From the NCBI GenBank assembly GCA_963931635.1, contig OZ007034.1, positions 1,364,001 through 1,428,000 on the forward strand: a stretch of 64,000 nucleotides of DNA. Direction: 5' to 3'. Position 1 is the stretch's first letter. The number at the start of each line of letters is the position of its first letter. This document shows, piece after piece, positions 52,940 through 60,963 of the stretch. The notes beneath the pieces were generated by a model. The model ran no database searches. It saw nothing but the letters and a program-made list of their open reading frames with translations, and was not told where the DNA came from. The DNA comes from Caccoplasma sp905210875 (lineage in GTDB: Bacteria > Bacteroidota > Bacteroidia > Bacteroidales > UBA11471). A program made the position numbers and the translations under genes.

Positions 52940-54004
52940 TTAGAATTTCAGCCCGTCGAGCAGGCGGGTGTAGAGGGCGATAGCGTCTCTTATCTCTTCT
53001 TTTTCGATGTATTCGCCGGCCGTATGCGAGCGTTCTGAGGCTCCCGGGCCTATCTTCACGGTGGTAAAAGGCATTTGCGCCTGATCCGACAGGGTGGGGG
53101 AGCCGAACGGTTCGAGTTGCAGCAGGGCGGCGCGTTGCATGAAGGGGTGTTCACGGTCGATGCGTGAGGAGTTGAGACGGAACGACCGGGGTACAATCGA
53201 ACAGGGAATAGCATCGCGCAGCAGTTCAAATGCCTCTTCGTTGCTGTACAGTTCGTTGGTGCGCACGTCGACGACAAATTCGCAGCGGTCGGGAATGACA
53301 TTGTGTTGCGTTCCGGCCTTAATCTGGGTGACGGTGAGTTTTACCGGACCCAACATGCGGGAGACTTTCGGAAAGGAAAAATTCTTGAATCGTTCAATAA
53401 TGGGCAAAGCCTCGTAAATGGCGTTGACTCCTTCATTGCGGGCGGCATGTCCCGACCGTCCCATGACGGTGCAGTCGAGTACCATGAGTCCTTTCTCTCC
53501 CATGGCCGGCCGCATGCCGGTGGGCTCGCCCACCACGCCGAAGGTAATGGGTGGCAACTCTTTCAGGGCGAGAGCGACGCCGTTCTTGCCCGACACCTCC
53601 TCTTCGGCCGATGCCAGGAAAATGAGATTGTAGGGTTGGGGCTTGTCGGCCAGCACCAAAAAGGTCTGCAACAGCGACACGAGCGATGCCCCGGCATCGT
53701 TGCTGCCCAGTCCGTAGATGCGGTCGTCCTCTTCGCGCGGTACAAACGCTTCGCCGTTCCAGCCCTCGACCGGTTTTACGGTGTCGTGGTGAGAGTTGAG
53801 CAACAAGGTAGGGCGTCCGGCGACGAAATCGGGTGCAATGGCCCACACATTGTTGGCGGCCCGGTGCGGGGTAAAGCCGTGTTCTTGCAGGTAGGAGGCG
53901 ATGAGGTCGGCGGTAGCCGTCTCTTCACGGCTTGGCGACGGTGTGGCAATGAGTCGGCACAGCAGGTCGATGGCCGGATAGAAAAGTTCGTTCGGATCAA
54001 TCAT
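52940..54004 (-). CDS. argE: M20 deacylase, ArgE-like (acetyl- or succinylornithine deacylase)
   Basis: 354 residues. Two-zinc M20 ligands are seen: H in LNSHHDTVKP, D in GLGSNDAGAS, EE in ASAEEEVSGKNG, the later E in GEPTGM and H in SERSHTAGEYI. The family removes the acyl group from acylornithine in arginine synthesis; in Bacteroides the pathway uses N-succinyl intermediates (established), so succinylornithine may be its substrate (inference). argB lies 1.5 kb away on the other strand. Its -7 element is at 54028. Confidence 0.86.
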   Translation of the reverse strand: MIDPNELFYPAIDLLCRLIATPSPSREETATADLIASYLQEHGFTPHRAANNVWAIAPDFVAGRPTLLLNSHHDTVKPVEGWNGEAFVPREEDDRIYGLGSNDAGASLVSLLQTFLVLADKPQPYNLIFLASAEEEVSGKNGVALALKELPPITFGVVGEPTGMRPAMGEKGLMVLDCTVMGRSGHAARNEGVNAIYEALPIIERFKNFSFPKVSRMLGPVKLTVTQIKAGTQHNVIPDRCEFVVDVRTNELYSNEEAFELLRDAIPCSIVPRSFRLNSSRIDREHPFMQRAALLQLEPFGSPTLSDQAQMPFTTVKIGPGASERSHTAGEYIEKEEIRDAIALYTRLLDGLKF

Positions 54005-54027
54005 GAGTGAGAAAAATTTCTGTGTTG

Positions 54028-54035
54028 CAAAAGTA
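54028..54035 (-). promoter_or_regulatory. -7 element of the argE-like gene
   Basis: TACTTTTG on the minus strand, 24 bases before the start codon. In the 376 bases up to prfB I see otherwise only TGTTTG-AA-CAAACA near 54109, a small inverted repeat of unknown role, and the prfB promoter. Confidence 0.5.
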
Positions 54036-54343
54036 AGGATAATTTGAAAGAATAACTCTTGAAAAGCGTAAAACCCGCTGTTCCTAACCGGGCAGAACGA
54101 CCGAATTGTTTGAACAAACAGGAAGTTTTGTCATCTCTGCATATCAATATTGAACAAATGAGAGCCACGACCTGATTTTATTTGCTTCTGAAAAATCGAT
54201 TCATTGAAAGGACGGAAGGTGTAGAATTACCTGTTGTTTTCCGATGGTGGACTGAAAATTGAAAAATGAGACTGAGAGAAGTTTCCGTAAGAATCATGCC
54301 GCATTTTCCCTGCCGAGATGGAGGCTATGTACGCTCGATTTGC

Positions 54344-54351
54344 TATCTTTG
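54344..54351 (+). promoter_or_regulatory. -7 element of prfB
   Basis: TATCTTTG at 54344-54351, 30 bases before the prfB ATG. The -33 position is not an exact match. Confidence 0.6.
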
Positions 54352-54380
54352 CCGGGAATGTAAATACAAATATCCATTAT

Positions 54381-55491
54381 ATGATTACTACAGAACAACT
54401 TAAAGAGACAGAAGAACGCAAGTTGGCGTTGAGGAGGTATCTTTGACATCGACTCGAAAGTAATTCAGGTCGAAGAAGAAGAGCTGCGCACTCATGTACC
54501 CGATTTCTGGGAAGACCGTAAGCGGGCCGAGGCGCAGATGAAGAAAGTAAAGGAGCTCCATTTCTGGATTGACAAATACCGTGAGGTCGAGAAATCGGTC
54601 GAAGAATTAAAACTTGCCTTTGACTTTGTCAAGGAAGAGGTCATCACCGAAGAGGAACTCGATGCGATTTATCACCGCACGATGAGCCTCATCGAGGAAC
54701 TCGAATTGCGCAACATGTTGCGCAAGGAAGAAGACAAGCTGGGCGCCGTACTCAAAATCAACTCCGGTGCCGGAGGTACCGAGAGCCAGGATTGGGCCGA
54801 GATGCTCATGCGCATGTATCTGCGCTGGTGTGAGGCTCACGGTTACAAGACGGCCATCGCCAATATTCTGGAAGGCGACGAGGCCGGCATCAAGTCGGTT
54901 ACCATACAGATAGAGGGCGATTACGCCTACGGCTATCTCAAAAGCGAGAACGGGGTGCACCGTCTGGTGCGTGTCTCGCCCTACAATGCGCAGGGCAAGC
55001 GCATGACCTCGTTTGCTTCGGTATTCGTTACGCCGCTGGTCGATGACAGCATCGAGATTAACGTCAACCCCGCCGATATTTCGTGGGATACCTTCCGTTC
55101 GGGTGGTGCCGGTGGGCAGAATGTAAACAAGGTAGAGTCGGGTGTGCGCCTGCGATACCACTTCAAAGACCCCTATACCGGCGAAGAGGAGGAAATCCTT
55201 ATTGAGAACACCGAGACCCGCGACCAGCCCAAGAACCGCGAGAATGCCATGCGCCAGTTGCGCTCGATTCTTTACGAGAAGGAGTTGCAGCACCGTATGG
55301 CCGAGCAGGCCAAGGTTGAAGCCGGAAAGAAGAAAATCGAATGGGGCTCGCAGATACGCAGCTATGTATTCGACGATCGTCGGGTCAAAGACCACCGTAC
55401 CAACTACCAAACCTCCGACGTACAAGGGGTGATGGATGGTGGCATTGACGATTTCATCAAGGCCTATCTTATGGAATTTGGTGATCAATAA
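54381..55491 (+). CDS. prfB: Peptide chain release factor 2, joined by programmed +1 frameshift
   Basis: The message starts at ATG 54381 and runs 21 codons to an in-frame TGA at 54444-54446. Translation must slip +1 on CTT-TGA-C to go on from 54445 in the other frame to 55491, giving 369 residues. The frame-0 part is MITTEQLKETEERKLALRRYL and then DIDSKV follows. The domain 2 SPF-like codon-recognition region and the GGQ motif (SGGAGGQNVNKVES) are present. RF2 terminates at UGA and UAA, and the in-frame UGA gives autoregulation: low RF2 favours frameshifting. It is 14 bases before argB. Confidence 0.96.
54432..54447 (+). promoter_or_regulatory. RF2 programmed frameshift signal
   Basis: AGGAGG at 54432-54437 pairs with the 16S anti-Shine-Dalgarno, then TAT-CTT-TGA-C: the classical RF2 +1 frameshift arrangement, with the SD three bases before the CTT slippery codon. 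Notably this SD works here although most genes in the window lack clear SD sites. Confidence 0.95.
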
Positions 55492-55504
55492 AAACAGAAA
55501 CATC

Positions 55505-56272
55505 ATGGAAAAACTCATACTTGTCAAGGTGGGCGGGAAAATCGTCGAAGAGCCCGATACCCTGCAACGTCTGTTGCACGACTTCACCGCCATCGAAGGA
55601 CATAAACTGTTGGTGCATGGCGGTGGCCGTTCGGCTACCAAGGTAGCCGAGCAGTTGGGCATACCCAGCCGTATGGTTGGTGGGCGCCGCATCACCGATG
55701 CCGATATGTTGCGCGTTGTAACCATGGTCTACGGAGGTCTGGTCAATAAGAACATCGTCGCCGGCCTGCAAGCCCTTGGCGTTGACGCCCTCGGCATGAC
55801 CGGTGCCGACTTGGACATTCTCCGCTCGGAAAAACGTCCCGTCAAGGAGGTTGACTATGGTTATGTCGGCGACGTCAAGGTAGCCCGTGGCGATAAGTTG
55901 GCACGACTCATTAAAGATGGAGTCGTGCCCGTACTGGCACCTCTTACCCATGATGGCCATGGGCAACTGTTCAATACCAATGCCGACACCATTGCCGGTG
56001 AGGCTGCCAAGGCTTTGGCACCCTACTTCGATGTAACGCTCGTATATTGTTTTGAGAAAAAGGGCGTGTTGCGCGACGAGAACAACGACGAGAGTGTGAT
56101 ACCTTCTATCGACCGACCGATGTTCGATGCCCTTGTGGCCGACGGTGTGGTGCAGGGAGGTATGATACCCAAACTCGAAAATGCCTTTGAAGCCATATCG
56201 GCCGGTGTGAAAGAGGTTGTCATTACCAGGGCCGATGCCATCTTGTCGGGTGGAACCCGCATTGTGCGGTAG
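55505..56272 (+). CDS. argB: N-acetyl/succinylglutamate kinase
   Basis: 255 residues from ATG 55505 (MEKLILVKVGGKIVEEPDTL); the open frame reaches 55436 inside prfB, but that is not family-like. The amino-acid kinase fold shows KVGGK, LLVHGGGRSA, MTGADLDIL and the ATP-site segment QGGMIPKLENAFEA. In Bacteroides the enzyme phosphorylates N-succinylglutamate (established for B. fragilis); this copy may do the same. It ends at a 44-base palindrome. Confidence 0.93.
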   Translation: MEKLILVKVGGKIVEEPDTLQRLLHDFTAIEGHKLLVHGGGRSATKVAEQLGIPSRMVGGRRITDADMLRVVTMVYGGLVNKNIVAGLQALGVDALGMTGADLDILRSEKRPVKEVDYGYVGDVKVARGDKLARLIKDGVVPVLAPLTHDGHGQLFNTNADTIAGEAAKALAPYFDVTLVYCFEKKGVLRDENNDESVIPSIDRPMFDALVADGVVQGGMIPKLENAFEAISAGVKEVVITRADAILSGGTRIVR

Positions 56273-56289
56273 AGTGTCGACCTTGTTAT

Positions 56290-56333
56290 AGAAAGCGAGG
56301 GGGAAGAAAAATTTTTCTTCCCCCTCGCTTTCT
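56290..56333. terminator. 44-base perfect palindrome after argB
   Basis: The two 22-base halves around 56311/56312 are exact reverse complements, with GAAAGCGAGGGGGAAG on the left and CTTCCCCCTCGCTTTC on the right and A5T5 in the centre. There is no separate loop or T-tail after it. It could act as a two-way terminator or RNA stability element. Confidence 0.75.
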
Positions 56334-56377
56334 TGTGGAATATATGTTATCTTTACCAAAAACAAATTGAGAAAGAT

Positions 56378-57697
56378 ATGCCGAAAAAACATCTTTTTGT
56401 TGTGCTGCTATTCGGGATAGCTGCATTACTTCCTCTTCGGGCGCAGGATATGGCGCTGCTGCTCATGCAGGGCGATCTGCCTTATCAAGGAACGTCATGG
56501 TCGTTCAGCGGCAGTGGTCAGCCCCTGCAACAAGAAGAGATAAAGGAGAATTGGGACAAAGATTACTGCATCGTCTCGGCAGCGCATACCCATCGGGGTT
56601 GGTTTATAGCCATGTGTCTCAACAGCGGCTATACGGGGCAGTCGTATTCTTACGGTGCGGAATGGCCTAAAGATTGGTTGGCCGAGAAGTACGAAGCCGG
56701 TTATCGTATTACCCATGTAGCGTCGAATCATAACGATTGGTTACTTGTCGTCTCCCAGAATACAGGTTACACGTCGCAGTCGTATATGACTTGTGCAAGC
56801 AACGAATTGTACGAGTCGGTGCAGCCTTATTGGGCGAAAGACCAGTTTATCACGCAGGCTACTTACGATGGCGATGAGTGGGTGTTTGTGCTGAGCGGGG
56901 GAACGGGTATTACCGAACAACAGTATTTTTTCGTCCCCACACGCGAGTTGCTCAGCCGGTGTGCCGATGAAGCCTGGAATGCAGGATATAACCTCACCTT
57001 GCTGGAATATGGCGGCGGCGAATACTTTATGGTGGCATCGAAAAGCAAGCATGTATCGGCCGACGTGGCACAGAGTTTCCAGACATTTACCTCCGACTCT
57101 CCCAAGGAATTTATACAGTCGCGCTGGGATAAAGGCATGGATATGGTATATGTGGGTGGCGGATATGTGGGAACACCCGTGGCCTCGGCCGACTATATCC
57201 TCTCGGCCGTCTCCCGTCCGGGAGAGGCCTATTTTACCTATCCCAGCGTAAGCTATGCCCCCTATTCGGCACCCAACGGGCAGATAGAACTCGGCGAAGA
57301 TGTTGAAGGAAAATACACCTTGACCTTTGATGCTTCAAAACGTGGATTCTGTGCGGCCGACTCGCTTACCGACGGCAGCAAGATGTGGCGGCAGAACATC
57401 ACTTATCTCGATCCCGAGGCGGTTGTTACGAAAGACAGCGAGGGGACCACTCTTCTTATCGACTTGGACAGCAAAATCATTATTCAGGCCGATGGCTTTA
57501 TATGGGTGCCCGAAGGAACCGACAGGAGTGTGGGCCATCATTACGATTGCAACGAGTATGAAGAGATGTTGGTGGATATGCCTCCCTATATAGTCTTGTA
57601 TCCCGACGCCAATGCCAACAAGAAGCGAATGAGTGATATAGAAAGGTCGCTCCGGCAGCATGGCTTCAAGGTAACCTACAAAATAAGCAATGATTGA
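56378..57697 (+). CDS. Secreted protein with tandem WxxGY/GYTxQSY repeats
   Basis: 439 residues from ATG 56378; a signal peptide ends near RAQ23. Residues about 59-255 hold four tandem repeats of roughly 48 residues, each with W-x-x-x-Y/F-x-I-T, a short turn, W-x-x-V-x-S and GYTxQSY-like cores: GYTGQSY 84-90, GYTSQSY 130-136, GITEQQY 177-183. The rest includes TLTFDASKRGF and ends in a segment reminiscent of a caspase-like/OMP tail, not identified. The repeat recalls the C-terminal domain of plant MUT9-like casein kinases (from memory; inference). It is coupled to the GNAT gene (TGATG). Confidence 0.72.
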   Translation: MPKKHLFVVLLFGIAALLPLRAQDMALLLMQGDLPYQGTSWSFSGSGQPLQQEEIKENWDKDYCIVSAAHTHRGWFIAMCLNSGYTGQSYSYGAEWPKDWLAEKYEAGYRITHVASNHNDWLLVVSQNTGYTSQSYMTCASNELYESVQPYWAKDQFITQATYDGDEWVFVLSGGTGITEQQYFFVPTRELLSRCADEAWNAGYNLTLLEYGGGEYFMVASKSKHVSADVAQSFQTFTSDSPKEFIQSRWDKGMDMVYVGGGYVGTPVASADYILSAVSRPGEAYFTYPSVSYAPYSAPNGQIELGEDVEGKYTLTFDASKRGFCAADSLTDGSKMWRQNITYLDPEAVVTKDSEGTTLLIDLDSKIIIQADGFIWVPEGTDRSVGHHYDCNEYEEMLVDMPPYIVLYPDANANKKRMSDIERSLRQHGFKVTYKISND

Positions 57698-58311
57698 TGG
57701 AAAGGCCTCTTTTGATACTTCCTGTCGATGATACATTGACGCTCATTGAGGCGACCGAGGCCGATGCTGGGGTGCTGTTTCGTGCCATCGATGCCTGGCG
57801 TGACGATTTGCGCCGGTGGCTGCCGTTTGTCGACAATCTCCATACCGAGGCCGACGAGGCGGCCTTTCTGTCGGCGCTTTGCGCCGTCTCTCCCGACCTG
57901 CGCAATTATACGTTCAAGATTCTCTCTGACGGGGCGTTCTGCGGTTTGGTGGGGTTTGTCTCGACCGACCCCGTAAACCGCAAGACCGAGGTGGGCTACT
58001 GGTTGTTGCCTCCGTGGCGGGGGCGTGGCATCATGTCGCGCTGTGTCGCGGCCTTGTGCTTGTGGGCATTCGACGTCAGGACGATGAATCGTGTGCAGAT
58101 AAAGTGTGCCGTGGGTAATGTCCCTTCCAATGCCATACCCCGTCGGCTGGGCTTTCGGCTCGAAGGTGTGGAGCGGTCCGGTGAGTATGCCGGTGAAGGC
58201 AGGTATTACGACCTGAATGTCTATTCCCTTTTGGCCCGGGAGCGAAATAGTTTGTCGGTGCTGAAACCTTTTTCAGGATGTGGACGTCTAACAACAAAAA
58301 GAGATATATGA
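57697..58311 (+). CDS. GNAT-family acetyltransferase, RimJ/RimL type
   Basis: 204 residues from ATG 57697, one base into the previous stop. TLTLIEATEADAGVLFRAID, EVGYWLLPPWRGRGIMSRCV (the acetyl-CoA loop R-G-R-G-I-M) and NAIPRRLGFRLEGVER match ribosomal-protein/aminoglycoside-type GNATs. Target unknown. The last 25 residues (LSVLKPFSGCG and on) look non-family and may simply be readthrough to the next start. Coupled to the thioredoxin-fold gene by ATGA. Confidence 0.8.
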   Translation: MERPLLILPVDDTLTLIEATEADAGVLFRAIDAWRDDLRRWLPFVDNLHTEADEAAFLSALCAVSPDLRNYTFKILSDGAFCGLVGFVSTDPVNRKTEVGYWLLPPWRGRGIMSRCVAALCLWAFDVRTMNRVQIKCAVGNVPSNAIPRRLGFRLEGVERSGEYAGEGRYYDLNVYSLLARERNSLSVLKPFSGCGRLTTKRDI

Positions 58312-59132
58312 AAAGATTTTTTATTATCCTCCTGGTGATGGGGGTATGTATTTCCGAATCATGGGCACAGGACGAAATTACCGAGGCCAATTATTTGCGA
58401 CAGGATAGTATTTTATGGGACGCCTATTATCAGCGCGAAGCAGAGTTTGGCCGTTTATGGAAAGATCTGCCCGAAGAGAAACACGACAGCTTGTGGTCGG
58501 CTTTTCAAGAAGTGTACGATAAGACCGTACGGGAGAATGCCCGGCTGGCTTGCCGTTTTGCTTCTGTCCCGAGCGGATTGCAGCGACTGTATATGGTTCG
58601 CTTCCATGTGAACAAAGATACGTTGCAACAGATATTGAACACTCTTCCGCCCGATATGCGGGACTCTTTTTACGGAAAGAATATCCAGGCACACGTTTCT
58701 AACCACCAGATAGTCGAGGGCGATACCTTGCCATCGTTCCCATGTACGCAGGCCGATGGCGAGCCTTTCGACTGGGCGTTGCTCGACGGCAAGCGCCTGC
58801 TTTTTATCTGCGAAGGATTGGGTTGCATGGGAGCCGGCGGACGGGCTTATCTCGACAGCCTCTATGCTGCCACCTCGCGCGACGACTTTTGTATAGTGGT
58901 GTATTGCCTGAGTAGATCCCTGAAAGACTTACAGCAGACCCGGGAGCGTTATAAGGGAGCGTATATTCATCTCTCCGATTTTAAGGGTGATGCCTCACCG
59001 GCAAAAATTATTTACGGTTTTCAGGCAACCCCTACCTGTTTTCTTACCGATTGCGCGCATCGGGTGTTGGTAAAGAGCGAAGGTCTGGACGGTGTAGAAA
59101 GGTATATCGAGAAAAACGGATATTTCAGATAG
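58308..59132 (+). CDS. Thioredoxin-fold periplasmic protein lacking CxxC
   Basis: 274 residues from ATG 58308. A signal peptide ends near SWAQ21. An all-helical N-terminal half (about 25-130) leads into an AhpC/TlpA-like fold: VEGDTLPSFPCTQADGEPF, then KRLLFICEGLGCMGAGGRAY, where TlpA relatives would have CxxC but this has a single Cys in LGCMG. The late ATPTCFLTD keeps the cis-Pro region of thioredoxins. So it probably binds but does not catalyse disulphide exchange in the usual way (inference). Confidence 0.68.
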   Translation: MKRFFIILLVMGVCISESWAQDEITEANYLRQDSILWDAYYQREAEFGRLWKDLPEEKHDSLWSAFQEVYDKTVRENARLACRFASVPSGLQRLYMVRFHVNKDTLQQILNTLPPDMRDSFYGKNIQAHVSNHQIVEGDTLPSFPCTQADGEPFDWALLDGKRLLFICEGLGCMGAGGRAYLDSLYAATSRDDFCIVVYCLSRSLKDLQQTRERYKGAYIHLSDFKGDASPAKIIYGFQATPTCFLTDCAHRVLVKSEGLDGVERYIEKNGYFR

Positions 59133-59259
59133 ACAAGGTTTGTGGCATCTCCTTGTTGACGGTAAATATTTTTGCGAAACGGTTTGGACTGTTTATGCCC
59201 GCAACACTATCTTATACAGCAAGGGGTATGAAAATATTAAATATTCTAAAAAGGGCTAT

Positions 59260-59301
59260 TTTGCAAACTATACTTTGCAAAATAAGTAAGATATTTGCAA
59301 A
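59260..59301. promoter_or_regulatory. Three TTTGCAAA palindromes upstream of the GltD-like gene
   Basis: The self-complementary octamer TTTGCAAA occurs at 59260-59267, 59274-59281 and 59294-59301, about 40-80 bases before the ATG at 59341. Repeated palindromes this close suggest an operator or a regulator-binding cluster; no standard TAnnTTTG element is clear in the same stretch. Confidence 0.5.
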
Positions 59302-59340
59302 GTCTAATTGACAAAATAAACTATTTAACACAATTGGTGC

Positions 59341-60657
59341 ATGGAGACAAACAAGAGCCTGAAATTTTATGAAGTGAGTGGATACACCATCAAGGAGGCC
59401 ATCGACGAGGCCAAGCGTTGCTTGAACTGCAAGAATCCTTCCTGTCGCAAGGGGTGTCCCATCGAAAACGATATACCCTCGTTTATCCATCAGTTGTCGA
59501 TGGGAAACATGGGCGATGCCATGGCGGTCATCAACGAGCGCAGCAACCTACCGGCCATTTGCGGGCGTGTGTGTCCGCATGAGAAACAGTGTGAAGGACA
59601 TTGCATACTCTATCCCAAGGGAAAAGGCATACGCATCGGCATGCTCGAACGTTTCGTTGCCGACTTCGATGCCGAGATGAGCCTTATCCGGGAACGTCTA
59701 CCGCAGAAGACCCGTGGTAAGGTGGCCGTTATCGGTTCGGGACCGGCCGGTCTGACGGTAGCCGGCGATTTGGCCCGTCAGGGGTTCAACGTTACCATCT
59801 TTGAGAGTCAGCCCGAGCCGGGCGGTGTACTCATGTTCGGTATTCCCGAGTACCGTTTGCCCAAGGAGGTGGTGCGTAAGGAGATAAAGAAAATAGAGGC
59901 TCTCGGTGTAAACTTTATCACCAACTGTGTCGTGGGTAAGGACATCGACGTCGACCGCATCTTCGAGCAGGGGTACGATGCCGTCTTTATCGGGTCGGGA
60001 ACCGCTCTGCCCAAGTCGCTTCAGGTACCCGGTTGCGAGTTGAAGGGTATCGTGCAGTCGTCGTATTTCCTGCGTATGGTAAGTCTCTACAATCTGGGTG
60101 AAATCGATCGTCGCGAGGTGCCCGTGCATGAAGGCGAGGTTGTCGGCGTGATAGGTTGTGGTAACGTGGGTATGGATGCAGCCCGCACGGCCTTGCGCAT
60201 GGGGGCCAGGGAGGTATACGTCATCTACCACAAGACCGAGGCCGAGATGTCGGCTTTACGGTCGGAATATGAAGATGCCGTGGCCGAGGGAGTGAAATTT
60301 CTGTGGTGTACATCGACCCGGGAATTTGTGTGCGACAACCAGTCGGGCTGGATTACCGGCTTGAAAGCCGACACGCCGGAAGGTGAGAAGATATTCTCGT
60401 TCAATCGTGTGCTGTTGGCCATTGGTTCCCGTCCGGCCAACCGCATCGTATCAACGACGACCGGCATAGATGTTGACGAGTCGGGCTACGTCATCACCTG
60501 TGAACGCCCTTATGGCATGACCACCCGCAAAGGGGTCTTTGCCGGTGGAGATGTAGTGCATACACCCCAGACCGTCGTGCTGGCCATGAAAGAGGCCAAG
60601 CGCGTAGCCGTGGGCATAGCCCAGTATGTCGATGCCAAGAAGTTGCTCGGTATGTAA
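59341..60657 (+). CDS. Glutamate synthase small-subunit-like FAD/NAD(P) oxidoreductase
   Basis: 438 residues. The N-terminal Fe-S region has CLNCKNPSCRKGCP near residues 27-40 and CGRVCPHEKQCEGHC near 75-89, and the FAD motif GSGPAGLTVAG near 136-146. The second dinucleotide motif is VIGCGNVGMDAARTA near 268-282. It is the length of a stand-alone GltD/SudA/NfnB-like subunit. No GltB-like large subunit or NfnA partner is next to it, so the electron partner is unknown. Three TTTGCAAA octamers precede it, and a terminator follows. Confidence 0.88.
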   Translation: METNKSLKFYEVSGYTIKEAIDEAKRCLNCKNPSCRKGCPIENDIPSFIHQLSMGNMGDAMAVINERSNLPAICGRVCPHEKQCEGHCILYPKGKGIRIGMLERFVADFDAEMSLIRERLPQKTRGKVAVIGSGPAGLTVAGDLARQGFNVTIFESQPEPGGVLMFGIPEYRLPKEVVRKEIKKIEALGVNFITNCVVGKDIDVDRIFEQGYDAVFIGSGTALPKSLQVPGCELKGIVQSSYFLRMVSLYNLGEIDRREVPVHEGEVVGVIGCGNVGMDAARTALRMGAREVYVIYHKTEAEMSALRSEYEDAVAEGVKFLWCTSTREFVCDNQSGWITGLKADTPEGEKIFSFNRVLLAIGSRPANRIVSTTTGIDVDESGYVITCERPYGMTTRKGVFAGGDVVHTPQTVVLAMKEAKRVAVGIAQYVDAKKLLGM

Positions 60658-60685
60658 GGGTTATCGCACTGCGTAATACAAAAAG

Positions 60686-60714
60686 ACGGGAGGCAGAATT
60701 GCTTCCCGTTTTTT
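60686..60714 (+). terminator. Rho-independent terminator
   Basis: ACGGGAGGC at 60686-60694 pairs with GCTTCCCGT at 60701-60709 (one G-T pair) and is followed by TTTTT. It separates the oxidoreductase gene from the GDP-fucose operon. Confidence 0.88.
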
Positions 60715-60743
60715 GATTTAAAAATTTTTTGAGCTACTTTTGC
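60712..60743 (+). promoter_or_regulatory. Promoter of the gmd-fcl-manC operon
   Basis: TTTG at 60712-60715 and TACTTTTG at 60736-60743 with exactly 20 bases between, overlapping the terminator's T-run. The ATG of gmd is 220 bases away, leaving a long leader. Confidence 0.75.
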
Positions 60744-60749
60744 ACATCT

Positions 60750-60963
60750 GCGGAGTTTCATGAAAAGAAAAAGACGGCTTCGAAGCAGCCGCGCCGCATG
60801 AGATTTGGGATTTTTTTGAGAATGGATATTCTGTTATAGAGAAAGATACTGAATTTCCCTGAAAGGGAAAAATCGGTGTCGATGAATCAATTTTTTGTGT
60901 GGCGGAGTCTGCCGAGCCTGACTACGTACCGCAAGAACGTTTGTTTTACTAATAGAATTGTTT
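60750..60963 (+). promoter_or_regulatory. Long structured 5' leader of gmd
   Basis: About 210 untranslated bases hold two small hairpins: CGGCT(TCGAAGC)AGCCG near 60777 and TTTCCCT-GAA-AGGGAAA at 60854-60870. In Bacteroides, capsule operons are controlled in such leaders by NusG-like UpxY proteins (established); I see no UpxY gene here, so this is only a possibility. Confidence 0.45.
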
